DNA of 16,493 nt. It comes from Candidatus Lindowiibacteriota bacterium (GTDB taxonomy: Bacteria > Lindowbacteria > 2-12-FULL-62-27). This document shows positions 1 to 7,519 of the stretch, in pieces. The notes beneath the pieces are model-generated. The model was given only the letters and a program-made list of their open reading frames with translations, had not been told where the DNA came from and did not search any database. The stretch's first letter is position 1. The number at the start of each line of letters is the position of its first letter. The stretch covers positions 1 through 16,493 of the forward strand of contig JAHFCY010000046.1 in NCBI GenBank assembly GCA_023249255.1, given 5' to 3'. Made by a program: the position numbers and the translations under genes.

Positions 1-11
1 TCGATACCTCC

Positions 12-26
12 CGGGGAGTCACCCCG
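12..26. repeat. Short GC-rich hairpin at left edge
   Basis: A 5-bp perfect stem (CGGGG / CCCCG) closes a 5-nt loop. It is the first of three consecutive dyads in the first 75 bases. No T-run follows, so it is not a clear terminator. It may belong to a composite dispersed repeat together with the palindrome at 31-50 and the hairpin at 55-75. Its function is unknown. Confidence 0.4.
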
Positions 27-30
27 CTAT

Positions 31-50
31 CCTGCCTGCCGGCAGGCAGG
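31..50. repeat. Perfect 20-bp palindrome
   Basis: CCTGCCTGCCGGCAGGCAGG is a perfect self-complementary 20-mer lying in the leader of the VanZ-like gene. From memory, this palindrome recurs in many genomes of uncultured bacteria, where it puts a PACRQAG-like tail into spurious ORFs. That recollection was not checked here. A shorter relative, CTGCCGGCAG at 5371-5380, sits inside the acyl-CoA dehydrogenase gene and looks coincidental. The palindrome is likely a dispersed intergenic element or a cruciform or protein-binding site. Confidence 0.7.
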
Positions 51-54
51 TTGC

Positions 55-75
55 TTTCTCCATGAAGTGGAGAAA
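55..75 (+). promoter_or_regulatory. Hairpin sequestering the VanZ-gene ribosome binding site
   Basis: A perfect 7-bp stem, TTTCTCC (55-61) with GGAGAAA (69-75), encloses a 7-nt loop. The only Shine-Dalgarno-like sequence of the downstream gene, GGAG at 69-72, lies inside the 3' arm, 11 nt before the ATG at 84. In the mRNA the ribosome site would be paired when the hairpin forms. This would allow thermosensor-like or ligand-dependent control, or simply lower translation. The dyad is directly visible; a regulatory role is inference, and it could equally be part of a dispersed repeat. Confidence 0.45.
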
Positions 76-83
76 AATAAACG

Positions 84-1520
84 ATGGCTATATTTGCATC
101 CCGCGCGCCAATCCTCAAGAGACGAAATGATGACAGCGACGGCCTTCAAATGTATTCTGCGCCCATGACCGGTTCGACGAAATCGACAGCGTCGCGGGAC
201 GTGGCGGCAGCCGCCGTCTGGACGCTCATCATCTTCGCGACAGTTCCCTACGCGCAAATAATGTTGCATTGGATTGGATCGCATTTTGGCGGGGACCGAA
301 ACATCGCCAACGCGGCCGGCGCCGTTCTGCTGGCGGCTCTGGCCGTCGTGGTCGTGCGGCTGATCCGACGCCACGGCCGATGGGTCATTGCGGGTCTGGT
401 GTACGGCGGCATTCTCGGAACTCTGCTCTGGCACATGACGACTCTGAGTCAGGCGCCGGCCGACAGCACTCTGACACACCTTGAGATGGGATTTCTGCTC
501 GTCGGCGCGTGGGGACTGGCGCGCCTCGGGGTCCGGATCAACATGCGAACGGGGGACGGACTGATCCGCGGCATCTGGTTCGCGGCGATTGCGGCCGGCT
601 ATCTCCATTTCATGCGGCATCTCGAAATTGCGTCGGAAAAAATCCATTTTCTGGAATACGGCATTCTGGCTCTGCTTCTCTTTCGCGCGGTTCGACATGG
701 CATTCAAGGATGGGTGATTTACATCTACGTGATTTCGATCGGCTATGCCGTGGGGTTGATCGACGAGAGCCTGCAGTCGCTGATTGCGAGCCGGGTGAGC
801 GAATTGGACGACACGCTCTGGGATCTGGCGGCTGTTCTTCTGGCCGTTGTCGGTCACGTCGAGGCATGGCGGCCCGGGGAGCTGTATCAGCCGGTGCGGT
901 CGAGGCACGTCTGGGGAGCGTGCGCGACGTTGAGCGTGACGCTTCTGGCCGGCGCCGCGTTTGTTCAGCAGTACACAGACTTTGGCCATACCACGACCGA
1001 TCCCGGCATCGGCTCGTTTAATTCCGCATTCACTACCGTGGATCTGGCACAGATCGATCTGTCGCGCGGACGGGAAGCCGCGGCCATGATCGACGCCGAC
1101 GAAGACACAACTTACAGCAATTTTCTGAAACAACACACATCAAGAAACGATCCCTATGTTCACGAGGCCCGGGTCCACATTTTCCGGCGGGACAAGTATC
1201 TGGTGAGGATGCGGACGGAGGCCGACACGCTGGAGACCCGGCTCAAATTCATGCACGTGGCGGTCATGGAAAACCGGATCCTCGAAAAATATTTTCCGAC
1301 CCTGTGCTCCGCGTCGTCACGGCGGCGCTGGACGGACCTGAAGACCCAACTCGAAGGCGAGCTGGCCGCCAATCAGGCGCTTCTGCCCAATTACGAAAGC
1401 GCGGTGGGCAAGCGAATGATCACGTCGTTCGACAGCGACGCGTTCTGGCCCGGCACGTTTGCGGTGATAGCGGCGCTATGCGTCATCGCTGCGCTTTACG
1501 CCCGGCGCTCTCCTCTGTAG
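84..1520 (+). CDS. VanZ-like multi-pass membrane protein with extracytoplasmic C-terminal domain
   Basis: The protein is 478 aa. Hydrophobic helices fill residues 40-260. The VanZ signature is at 186-249: a Lys-x-x-His-x-x-Glu-Tyr run (EKIHFLEYG), then IDESLQ at 226-231, then an Arg and an acidic DDTLWD cluster at 242-247. An earlier His-x-Glu segment (THLEMGFLL, 131-139) looks like a worn second copy, so the core may be a tandem duplication. Residues about 293-455 are soluble and rich in charged residues, followed by a last helix at 457-473 and a short basic tail. VanZ family members are linked to teicoplanin resistance and cell-envelope functions, but the biochemical role of most is unknown. 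The ATG at 84 has GGAG 11 nt upstream; ATG at 150 (residue 23) is an alternative that removes a hydrophilic leader. It converges on the DUF115 gene with an 18-bp gap. Confidence 0.75.
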   Translation: MAIFASRAPILKRRNDDSDGLQMYSAPMTGSTKSTASRDVAAAAVWTLIIFATVPYAQIMLHWIGSHFGGDRNIANAAGAVLLAALAVVVVRLIRRHGRWVIAGLVYGGILGTLLWHMTTLSQAPADSTLTHLEMGFLLVGAWGLARLGVRINMRTGDGLIRGIWFAAIAAGYLHFMRHLEIASEKIHFLEYGILALLLFRAVRHGIQGWVIYIYVISIGYAVGLIDESLQSLIASRVSELDDTLWDLAAVLLAVVGHVEAWRPGELYQPVRSRHVWGACATLSVTLLAGAAFVQQYTDFGHTTTDPGIGSFNSAFTTVDLAQIDLSRGREAAAMIDADEDTTYSNFLKQHTSRNDPYVHEARVHIFRRDKYLVRMRTEADTLETRLKFMHVAVMENRILEKYFPTLCSASSRRRWTDLKTQLEGELAANQALLPNYESAVGKRMITSFDSDAFWPGTFAVIAALCVIAALYARRSPL

Positions 1521-1538
1521 TCGAGCTGAAGAAATTCT

Positions 1539-3329
1539 TTAGAAGGAATTCAACGCGGCTTCAAAGCGGTCCAGAAACGGCGCGACTGAATCGCGGCAGG
1601 CACGGGATGCCTGCTGGCGGCGAACGGGATGCTCCGATTCCGGTTCAAGTTCCAAAATCGCAGTCAACCGTTCAGAAATTTCCATCGATGTCATCGCGAC
1701 AAATCGATCAAGATCGAACGGCCCGACCCGGTCGATCGACGAATCGCGATCCAGCCGGGCCAAGTCATTGCGGAATTCGGTCAGCCGGCGTCGAACGTCA
1801 TCCGGTTTGATTGACGGCCGCGCGCCGCGGCAGCGGCCAAGCCGTGATTCGATGTCAGCCCGCTCGACGCCAAACCGCGTCAGAAAATCATCCACGCCAA
1901 TAGGCTCGTACCCGGTCAGTTTGGCGCCGCGATGCGGCCCGATCCGAAAACACGGAATTCCGCTTCGGGCGGATGCGTCTTCCATCCAGTGCTTGTAGAG
2001 GACGAGCACGCGATCCGACCACACGTCCTTGCCAGCCGCTCCATCCAGTCGCAGGCGGCTGCGCTGGCTCATGCCGGTGATGGACGAAGTTTCAAGCGTT
2101 TCAAACCGGCTCTGCTCGCCAATGTGCGCTCGAAATTTGTTCGTCAGTTTGCTGTGAGTGAGATATCCCGGCAGGGAGAAATCGACGCCGACGAGACCGA
2201 CGGCCGAACATCCGGCAATCCGCGCCAGATCGAACGCGCAGGTGATGACCGAACCGCCGCTCTGCAAAAATCCGTATTCATAATCGAGGAGGTGATCGAA
2301 AAGCGGCAGGAGCCCGTTTTTGACGACAACCAGATCGTCAATGTCCGACAGCACGTGTCCCGTCTGCGAAACGATGCGGCGGTCGGGCGGATACATCGGC
2401 ACGATACTCGGAAAACAAAACGCGTCATAGACCAGGATCGACGAGTGCGGCGGCACGCCGGCAAAATCCCGTGCGTTCTCCTCTTGCGCATCCATGGCCA
2501 CGACAACATCCGGATCGCAGCCGGCCCGCAAGAGCGGCGCCAGCGCGGTGTCGACCGCCGCAATCAACGCGCGTGATTTCAACTGCGATACTGCCTCCAG
2601 ATTGTCGTCCAGACTGGGACCCGCGCCGACGAGAATGAACGGAACGCCCTTGAACGTCGTTGTCAGAAGATTGAGCGGCGTGGAATCCAGAATGTACGGC
2701 AGATTTTCCGTGAGGTTGCGGTTCCAGAGGTCGGTGAGAGTCTTTCGCGTCTGCGTGTCGATAACCCGTTCGTTGATGAATTGCGCGAGGCGGCTTCGAA
2801 TGTCGTACAGGGTCGCCTCAAAAAAGGTCCGGTAGGCGGGCAAACTCAAAATGGCCGTTGACGGACGACGGCCCGCTTTCTCTGCATGGCGGAGATGAAT
2901 CAACAGATGCTCACGCCATTTGGGGCCCGACACCCAGACCGCGCGCGGATCGAACAGGATCGCCCGCAGATCGACACATCCGAGGACTTCTCGAAACACC
3001 CGCAGATCGGGTTCGAAAACGATGAGGCTGGACTGCGCCGGAAGCTTTTCCAGGGCGCGGCGCGGCAGATGGCCCAATCCGGCGCCAAATATAACGTAGA
3101 CGCGATTATTTTCGAACGCGAAGGACTCCAACAAACGCTGTGCCTCCGCATCCGGCGCTTTGGGACTGTGCAGGCACTTGCCGTTCCATTTGAGGGCCTG
3201 ACTATCATCGGCTCCGGACAGTTCAACCGGCGATGGGCCGCGCGGTTCCGGGGCAAGCTGGACGACCAGTTCAGGATGGCTGTGTTTTAAAATTTCGAGA
3301 TGCGTTCGAAACTGCCGGAGATTGCGCAT
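1539..3329 (-). CDS. DUF115 / motility accessory factor (MAF)-type protein, 6-hydroxymethylpterin pyrophosphokinase MptE-like
   Basis: The protein is 596 aa. The hallmark of the family is the glycine-rich loop VGAGPSLDDNL at 234-244, followed by AAVDTALAPLLRAGCDPD (257-274) and VVVAMDAQEEN (275-285). An N-terminal region has a second nucleotide-binding-like loop, VIFGAGLGHLP (79-89). A conserved central stretch, GGSVITCAFDLARIAGC (358-374) then VGVDFSL (380-386), is typical of DUF115. Family members include MAF proteins that glycosylate flagellin with nonulosonic acids and archaeal MptE. No flagellar or sialic-acid genes are visible here, so the substrate is unknown; a glycosyltransferase-like role in surface glycosylation is the best guess. 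Residues 497-596 form a charged helical tail. The ATG at 3329 lacks a strong Shine-Dalgarno sequence. No other in-frame Met precedes the core motif, so the start is reasonable but not proven. Confidence 0.8.
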   Translation of the reverse strand: MRNLRQFRTHLEILKHSHPELVVQLAPEPRGPSPVELSGADDSQALKWNGKCLHSPKAPDAEAQRLLESFAFENNRVYVIFGAGLGHLPRRALEKLPAQSSLIVFEPDLRVFREVLGCVDLRAILFDPRAVWVSGPKWREHLLIHLRHAEKAGRRPSTAILSLPAYRTFFEATLYDIRSRLAQFINERVIDTQTRKTLTDLWNRNLTENLPYILDSTPLNLLTTTFKGVPFILVGAGPSLDDNLEAVSQLKSRALIAAVDTALAPLLRAGCDPDVVVAMDAQEENARDFAGVPPHSSILVYDAFCFPSIVPMYPPDRRIVSQTGHVLSDIDDLVVVKNGLLPLFDHLLDYEYGFLQSGGSVITCAFDLARIAGCSAVGLVGVDFSLPGYLTHSKLTNKFRAHIGEQSRFETLETSSITGMSQRSRLRLDGAAGKDVWSDRVLVLYKHWMEDASARSGIPCFRIGPHRGAKLTGYEPIGVDDFLTRFGVERADIESRLGRCRGARPSIKPDDVRRRLTEFRNDLARLDRDSSIDRVGPFDLDRFVAMTSMEISERLTAILELEPESEHPVRRQQASRACRDSVAPFLDRFEAALNSF

Positions 3330-3360
3330 GGGCCAAGCCTATCTTAAAACAGAGGTCGAT

Positions 3361-4101
3361 ATGAAACGGAAGTTGTCAGTCTGGATGCGGATCAGCGGGA
3401 TCGTTTCAGCCGTGATCGCGATCACCGCCGCCGAATGTATCGCCTGGAAAACGGCCGACACCGGCGTCGTTCCGACTGTTGTGGCTCCCCGGCCGGACGG
3501 TTCGATCCAGATCGATGGCCGGACGGCCGAATCCGCATGGCGTCAGGCGCCGAGGCTTGTCCTCAAAGACAACCAGACCGGCGCGAAAAGCGCGCAGAGA
3601 ACTTTCGTTCGGGTGCTCGCCGACAAATCGTATCTCTACGCCGCCTTCGATTGCGCGGACATGCAGGCGATGGCAACGCTCACGACCCGGGATGACAATC
3701 TCTGGCGCGAGGAAGTCGTCGAATTGTTTTTTGATCCCACCGGAGAGGGGAAACGGTATCTGGAGATCGAAGTCAATCCGCTGGGGACTTTGTTCGACGC
3801 GTGGATCCGATTCGGGCCTGACATCGATTTTGACAAGGCGAAGCAGTTCAATCTATCCGGCGTCCGGGTGGCGACACGCATTCAGAGACGAAGCATCGAT
3901 CCGCCACGCGACGACGGGTGGTCCTGCGAAATCGCAATTCCGCTGGACGAACTGCCGGACCGCGCAGGCCCAGGCGCCCGGATCAATTTTGCGCGGGTCG
4001 ACCGGATCGATGGCCGGCACGTCTATGATGCGTGGTCGCCGACATTCAAATGGTTTCATGTGCCGGACCGGTTCGGCCGCTTCCGGCTGTCAGGCCGGTA
4101 A
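3361..4101 (+). CDS. Secreted carbohydrate-binding family 9-like (CBM9/DOMON-like) protein
   Basis: The protein is 246 aa from the ATG at 3361, chosen because AGAGG (3351-3355) sits 5 nt upstream and a signal peptide starts immediately. That peptide has a basic MKRK end and a hydrophobic stretch at 9-23, with cleavage plausible after CIA (26-28). The mature part follows the CBM9-like pattern: IDGRTAESAW (51-60), a beta strand with LYAAFDC (102-108), EEVVELFFDPTGEGKRYLEIEVNP (about 118-141), and WSCEIAIPLDEL (175-186). It ends with a DAWSP...FHVPDRFGRFRL motif, the usual domain close. Single CBM9-like domain proteins of this size are common, secreted and mostly of unknown ligand; some accompany polysaccharide-degrading systems. 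No catalytic domain is attached. An in-frame TTG at 3322 would only add a non-signal leader. The gene diverges from the DUF115 gene, with only 31 bp between the starts. Confidence 0.75.
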   Translation: MKRKLSVWMRISGIVSAVIAITAAECIAWKTADTGVVPTVVAPRPDGSIQIDGRTAESAWRQAPRLVLKDNQTGAKSAQRTFVRVLADKSYLYAAFDCADMQAMATLTTRDDNLWREEVVELFFDPTGEGKRYLEIEVNPLGTLFDAWIRFGPDIDFDKAKQFNLSGVRVATRIQRRSIDPPRDDGWSCEIAIPLDELPDRAGPGARINFARVDRIDGRHVYDAWSPTFKWFHVPDRFGRFRLSGR

Positions 4102-4138
4102 TAAAGGCTCTTTTTCTTCGCAACCCGGTTGCAGGTCC

Positions 4139-5221
4139 CTATAGATGTTTTTTCCAACGGTCGAATTGTTTGATAAAGCGTTGTCTGGTCGGAGCCTGGG
4201 CGTTTTCGTTCCAATCCATCTTCTGCGCAATCTCCGTCAGGAATTCGGTCAGGCCTTGTAGATCGCGGCCGTCGATGAATTCGGCGCCGATTCCTCCGGA
4301 CGGCGTGCGGTTATGATAATTGCCGAGCGGCAGTGCGACGCCGGACGCCGAATAACCCATCGCGTTAAAGAGAGAGGCTTCACAGACGCCGCCGTCGAGC
4401 ACTGCGATTTGATATTGAAACGACGCACGCTTTGACTTCAACCGCCGGGCCGACTCGATCAGAAACCGCGAAAGACGCGGATCGAAAATACCCGCCCGAT
4501 CACCGACACGGACAACAAATCCCCGGCCCTGTTCAGCCCGACCCGGAATCTTGCGGCTCATCTCGATTGAAACGACGCGCGATTTCTTTGGAAGAATTCG
4601 CGATTTCGCCAGGCCTGCCGCGCCGACAAATCCGACTTCCTCCGCACGCGTAAAACACGCGTAGACGTCAACCGGTCCGGCACGCCGGCGGAGGCGCTTC
4701 AACACCTCCAGCATGACGGCGACACCGCAGACATCATCGATGGTTCGCGCAAAAATTTTGTTGTTTCGCCGCCGGAAAACGGGAACATCCCAGAGGGCAA
4801 ACATCTCGCCGGAAAGCGGCGTGCGCAACTTTGCCCGGACACGCACCGCGCGGCCGCCTGCGCCTTTATCCTCGATAGATGAGATCGTTCCGATCACGCG
4901 TCCGGCCGGATAAAATCGGATTCGCTTTCCGACCAGATTTCCGCCAACACCACCCAACACGCGCAAAACGCAGGCACGCGCGCGCGCCAAAGGCGCGGAC
5001 TCGAGCATGAATCCGGGATGGTCCATGTGCGCGACCATCGCCAGCGGCGGATGGATCCGGCCGCGCCGAAGATGGGCGATGACATTGCCGTGGCGATCGA
5101 TTCGAAACGACACGCGCATCCGGCGGAGTCTCTGGATCACGACAGCTCGGACAGAGTCCTCGTGAAAGGACGTCGTGGGCAAAGAAAGCAGGCGCGTCAT
5201 CAACCGGTCGGTCTGTGTCAT
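4139..5221 (-). CDS. M42/M28-like zinc aminopeptidase
   Basis: The 360-aa protein has the metal and catalytic pattern of the MH clan, closest to M42 (glutamyl aminopeptidase/FrvX-like). AHMDHPG (64-70) supplies His65 and Asp67. ARTIDDVCG (158-166) supplies the bridging Asp. TRAEEVGFVGA (191-201) holds the general-base and metal Glu pair at 194-195. SIEMS (218-222) places Glu220 where M42 enzymes usually have Asp. NYHNRTPSGG (301-310) gives the last metal His303. The predicted reaction is removal of N-terminal residues from peptides in the cytoplasm, which fits amino-acid salvage. There is no signal peptide. The start lies 14 bp after the acyl-CoA dehydrogenase stop, with no clear Shine-Dalgarno sequence, so translation may depend on the upstream gene. 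Family-level confidence is high; exact specificity is unknown. Confidence 0.85.
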   Translation of the reverse strand: MTQTDRLMTRLLSLPTTSFHEDSVRAVVIQRLRRMRVSFRIDRHGNVIAHLRRGRIHPPLAMVAHMDHPGFMLESAPLARARACVLRVLGGVGGNLVGKRIRFYPAGRVIGTISSIEDKGAGGRAVRVRAKLRTPLSGEMFALWDVPVFRRRNNKIFARTIDDVCGVAVMLEVLKRLRRRAGPVDVYACFTRAEEVGFVGAAGLAKSRILPKKSRVVSIEMSRKIPGRAEQGRGFVVRVGDRAGIFDPRLSRFLIESARRLKSKRASFQYQIAVLDGGVCEASLFNAMGYSASGVALPLGNYHNRTPSGGIGAEFIDGRDLQGLTEFLTEIAQKMDWNENAQAPTRQRFIKQFDRWKKHL

Positions 5222-5235
5222 GAGTGCTTATTTAC

Positions 5236-7104
5236 TCAGGGCGTATCGCCGATGCATCCCTTTTCAAGCCATGTCATCTGTCCATCCAGAACGCGGCAGG
5301 CGAGTTTGTAGGTCCGGGCGTCGTCGTGACACCAGATGGCGCAATCCAGCGCCGCGATCCGCCTGCGGGCCTGCCGGCAGAACAGGTCGGCAAGCTGAAT
5401 CGGCGTTTTGTCTTTCGGATTTTGTTTGACCAGCGCGCGAGCATACGAAATCGCGGCGGACATCGCAAAGAGATCGGATCCGATTTCGACAATGCGATTG
5501 AGAACAGCCTGACGCTTTTCCAGTCCGGGGCCGAAGCGCACCATGGCATGAAAGATCGTGCGCGCCAGCTTTCTCGTCCGGCGATGAGCGAATCGCAGGT
5601 GCGATCCCAGCACACCGGCCTTCATCCAGTAGCGCGGCGGCCACGCAAGATTGAACCAGAGCGACGGATACCAGAACAGATAAAATCCCGCGGCCCGGCC
5701 AAGCGTCGCAAGACGCCGGAAAAACGGCACACCCGGGTTGACGATATCACCCGCAATCCGCATGTGGCGGTCGACCGCCTCGCGCGCGATGAACAGCCGC
5801 ATGATCTCGCTTGAACCTTCGATGATCGTGTTGATCCGCGCGTCACGCATCATCCGTTCCGCCGGGATTGCCTTCTCGCCGCGGGCACGAAGACTTCGCG
5901 ACGTCTCATAGCCTCGGCCACCCCGGATCTGCACGGTCTCGTCCGCGATTTTCCATGCGGCCTCCGAACAGAACATCTTCGCCATCGCCGCCTCAAGCCG
6001 GATGTCGGCATCCCCACGATCAGCCAAAGCTGACGCGTAATAGGTCGACGCCTCCATCGCAAACGTCGTCGACGCCATCCATCCGATTTTCTGCGCGATC
6101 GAGTCGTGACGCCCGATGGCCTGGCCCCACTGAACGCGTTCGTTCGCCCACTCGCGGACCCATCGAAGACACTGCTTGGCCATGCCGGTACAGGCGGCGG
6201 GAAGGGTCAGCCGGCCGGTGTTCAACGTGACCAGAGCCAGCTTCAGGCCTTTGCCTTCCTCCCACAATATATTTTTTGCCGGGACTTTGACGTCTGTAAA
6301 TTTCAGAAGACCGTTTTGAATGCCGTTCAATCCCATGAACTCGCACCGGTGGATGACTTCGATGCCGGGTGTGCTGCGGTCGACGATGAACGCCGTGATC
6401 TGTCGGCGGGATTTGCCGTTGACGATTTTGTCCGGCGTGCGCGCCATGACGACCATTACGTCGGCGACGGGACCATTCGTACACCAGAGTTTTTCGCCGT
6501 TGATCGTCCAGAGGCTTCGGTCTGCGTTCGGCGTCGCGGTCGTACTCATCCGCGCCGGATCGGAACCGACGTCCGGTTCGGTCAACGCAAACGCCGAGAC
6601 AAACCCCTTCGCAAACAGAGGAAAATATTTTTTCTTCTGCTCCTCCGTGCCGAATAATTTCAGCGGCTGGGGCACGCCGATCGACTGGTGCGCCGAAAGC
6701 CAGACCGCGGTTGAGCCGCAATACGAAGCGACCAGCGCGATCGCGCGATTGTAGTTGACCTGCGACAAACCCAGACCGCCATAGCTCGCCGAAATTTTCA
6801 TTGCGAAACATCCGAGCTCCGCCAGGCCTTTCAGCACGTCGACCGGAATGTCGTGCGTGCGGTCGATTTCATCGGGATCGAGATGCTCGCGGAGAAACGG
6901 CTCAAGTTTGGCGATGAATGCATCGCCGATTTGTCTGTCGGAGTCGGATTGAACGGGATAGGGGAAAATCAGGTCGGGCCGAAACCGGCCCATGAACATC
7001 TCGGCGAGAAACGACGGATGCTCCCACTCGGTTTCCCGGGCGGCTTCGGCCACCGCCATCGCATCGTCGCGGGAAACTCCTGTGCGAGACGACGGCTGAT
7101 TCAC
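5236..7104 (-). CDS. Acyl-CoA dehydrogenase (long, VLCAD/ACAD9-like, with C-terminal extension)
   Basis: This is a FAD-dependent alpha,beta-dehydrogenation enzyme of fatty-acid beta-oxidation. Of 622 residues, 50-450 are the acyl-CoA dehydrogenase core. Visible motifs are YGGLGLS (108-114), the FAD/substrate signature ALTEPDVGSDPA (173-184), WTINGEKLWCTNG (199-211), RVQWGQAIGRH (323-333), and QIRGGRGYE (392-400). The stretch RDARINTIIEGSSEI (420-434) places the catalytic base at Glu429, in the usual EGT/EGS position. Residues 450-622 form an extra mostly helical region, as in very-long-chain enzymes, which use it for dimerisation and membrane contact; SFYLFWYPSLWF-like hydrophobics near 473-486 fit membrane association. 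The start shown is GTG, 5 nt after the glutaredoxin stop and without a Shine-Dalgarno sequence. ATG at 7059 (residue 16) is a credible alternative. No electron-transfer flavoprotein genes are in view. Confidence 0.9.
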   Translation of the reverse strand: MNQPSSRTGVSRDDAMAVAEAARETEWEHPSFLAEMFMGRFRPDLIFPYPVQSDSDRQIGDAFIAKLEPFLREHLDPDEIDRTHDIPVDVLKGLAELGCFAMKISASYGGLGLSQVNYNRAIALVASYCGSTAVWLSAHQSIGVPQPLKLFGTEEQKKKYFPLFAKGFVSAFALTEPDVGSDPARMSTTATPNADRSLWTINGEKLWCTNGPVADVMVVMARTPDKIVNGKSRRQITAFIVDRSTPGIEVIHRCEFMGLNGIQNGLLKFTDVKVPAKNILWEEGKGLKLALVTLNTGRLTLPAACTGMAKQCLRWVREWANERVQWGQAIGRHDSIAQKIGWMASTTFAMEASTYYASALADRGDADIRLEAAMAKMFCSEAAWKIADETVQIRGGRGYETSRSLRARGEKAIPAERMMRDARINTIIEGSSEIMRLFIAREAVDRHMRIAGDIVNPGVPFFRRLATLGRAAGFYLFWYPSLWFNLAWPPRYWMKAGVLGSHLRFAHRRTRKLARTIFHAMVRFGPGLEKRQAVLNRIVEIGSDLFAMSAAISYARALVKQNPKDKTPIQLADLFCRQARRRIAALDCAIWCHDDARTYKLACRVLDGQMTWLEKGCIGDTP

Positions 7105-7109
7105 GGAAA

Positions 7110-7448
7110 TCAGTTGTTCGACAGTTTGGTGCCGAGAGCTTTCTCGATCAACGGCTGGAGTTCGCCGTTTTCGTACATCTCGGTCGCGATGTCACAGCCG
7201 CCGACCAGTTCACCGTTGACGTAAACTTGCGGAAACGTCGGCCAGTTCGAATAGCGCGGCAACGCCTCCCGCACGCCCGATCCATCCAAAACGTCACGCG
7301 TCTCAAACGGCACGCCCATCTGTTTGAAAATCGAGACGACCTGCGCTGAAAATCCGCAGACCGGCGCGTCCTTCGTGCCTTTGATGTACAGCAAAATTTT
7401 GTTCGATCCGATGTCCTTTTTGATCCGGTCCATGATGTCTTCCGACAT
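7110..7448 (-). CDS. grxD: Monothiol glutaredoxin, CGFS type (Grx4/GrxD family)
   Basis: At 112 aa the protein matches the usual family length. The active-site CGFS is at 31-34, preceded by the glutathione-binding YIKGTKDAP (21-29). WPTFPQVYVNGELVGGCD follows, containing the conserved TFPQ cis-proline loop and the GG-CD glutathione-contact motif. Members bridge a [2Fe-2S] cluster between two subunits with glutathione and act as carriers in iron-sulfur delivery rather than as thiol reductases. They commonly pair with BolA proteins, and a BolA/IbaG gene lies immediately upstream. The start is well supported: AGGAGG reads on the minus strand at 7457-7462, eight bases before the ATG. Confidence 0.95.
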   Translation of the reverse strand: MSEDIMDRIKKDIGSNKILLYIKGTKDAPVCGFSAQVVSIFKQMGVPFETRDVLDGSGVREALPRYSNWPTFPQVYVNGELVGGCDIATEMYENGELQPLIEKALGTKLSNN

Positions 7449-7491
7449 GGCCTATCCCTCCTGTGGCGGCGTGCGGCCGCTTGTCCCGTCC

Positions 7492-7510
7492 GGCGGATTC
7501 AAAATCCGCC
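7492..7510. repeat. Perfect 8-bp inverted repeat between bolA and grxD
   Basis: GGCGGATT (7492-7499) and AATCCGCC (7503-7510) pair perfectly around a 3-nt loop. A weaker 5-bp dyad, GCGGC/GCCGC, follows at 7466-7480. The repeat sits in the 71-bp gap between the BolA stop and the glutaredoxin ribosome site. There is no T-run after it on either strand, so it is not a typical intrinsic terminator. It may stabilise the 3' end of the upstream message, set the ratio of the two proteins, or be a dispersed palindromic element. Confidence 0.6.
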
Positions 7511-7519
7511 TCGATACGT

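Noticed and set aside
27-1136. Long minus-strand open frame opposite the VanZ-like gene
   Set aside because: It is Arg/His/Pro-rich with no recognisable motif, fully overlaps a gene with clear membrane helices and a VanZ signature, and ends in the palindrome-encoded PACRQAG tail. It is a GC-driven shadow frame.
4102-4138. GCAAC/GTTGC dyad (4120-4132) as a terminator between convergent genes
   Set aside because: The stem is only 5 bp and neither strand has a T-run after it; the T-run lies on the wrong side for the plus strand and reads as A on the minus strand.
5371-5380. CTGCCGGCAG inside the acyl-CoA dehydrogenase gene as a second copy of the left-edge palindrome
   Set aside because: It is only the 10-bp core, lies in frame in a conserved-looking helical region, and has none of the flanking sequence; probably chance.
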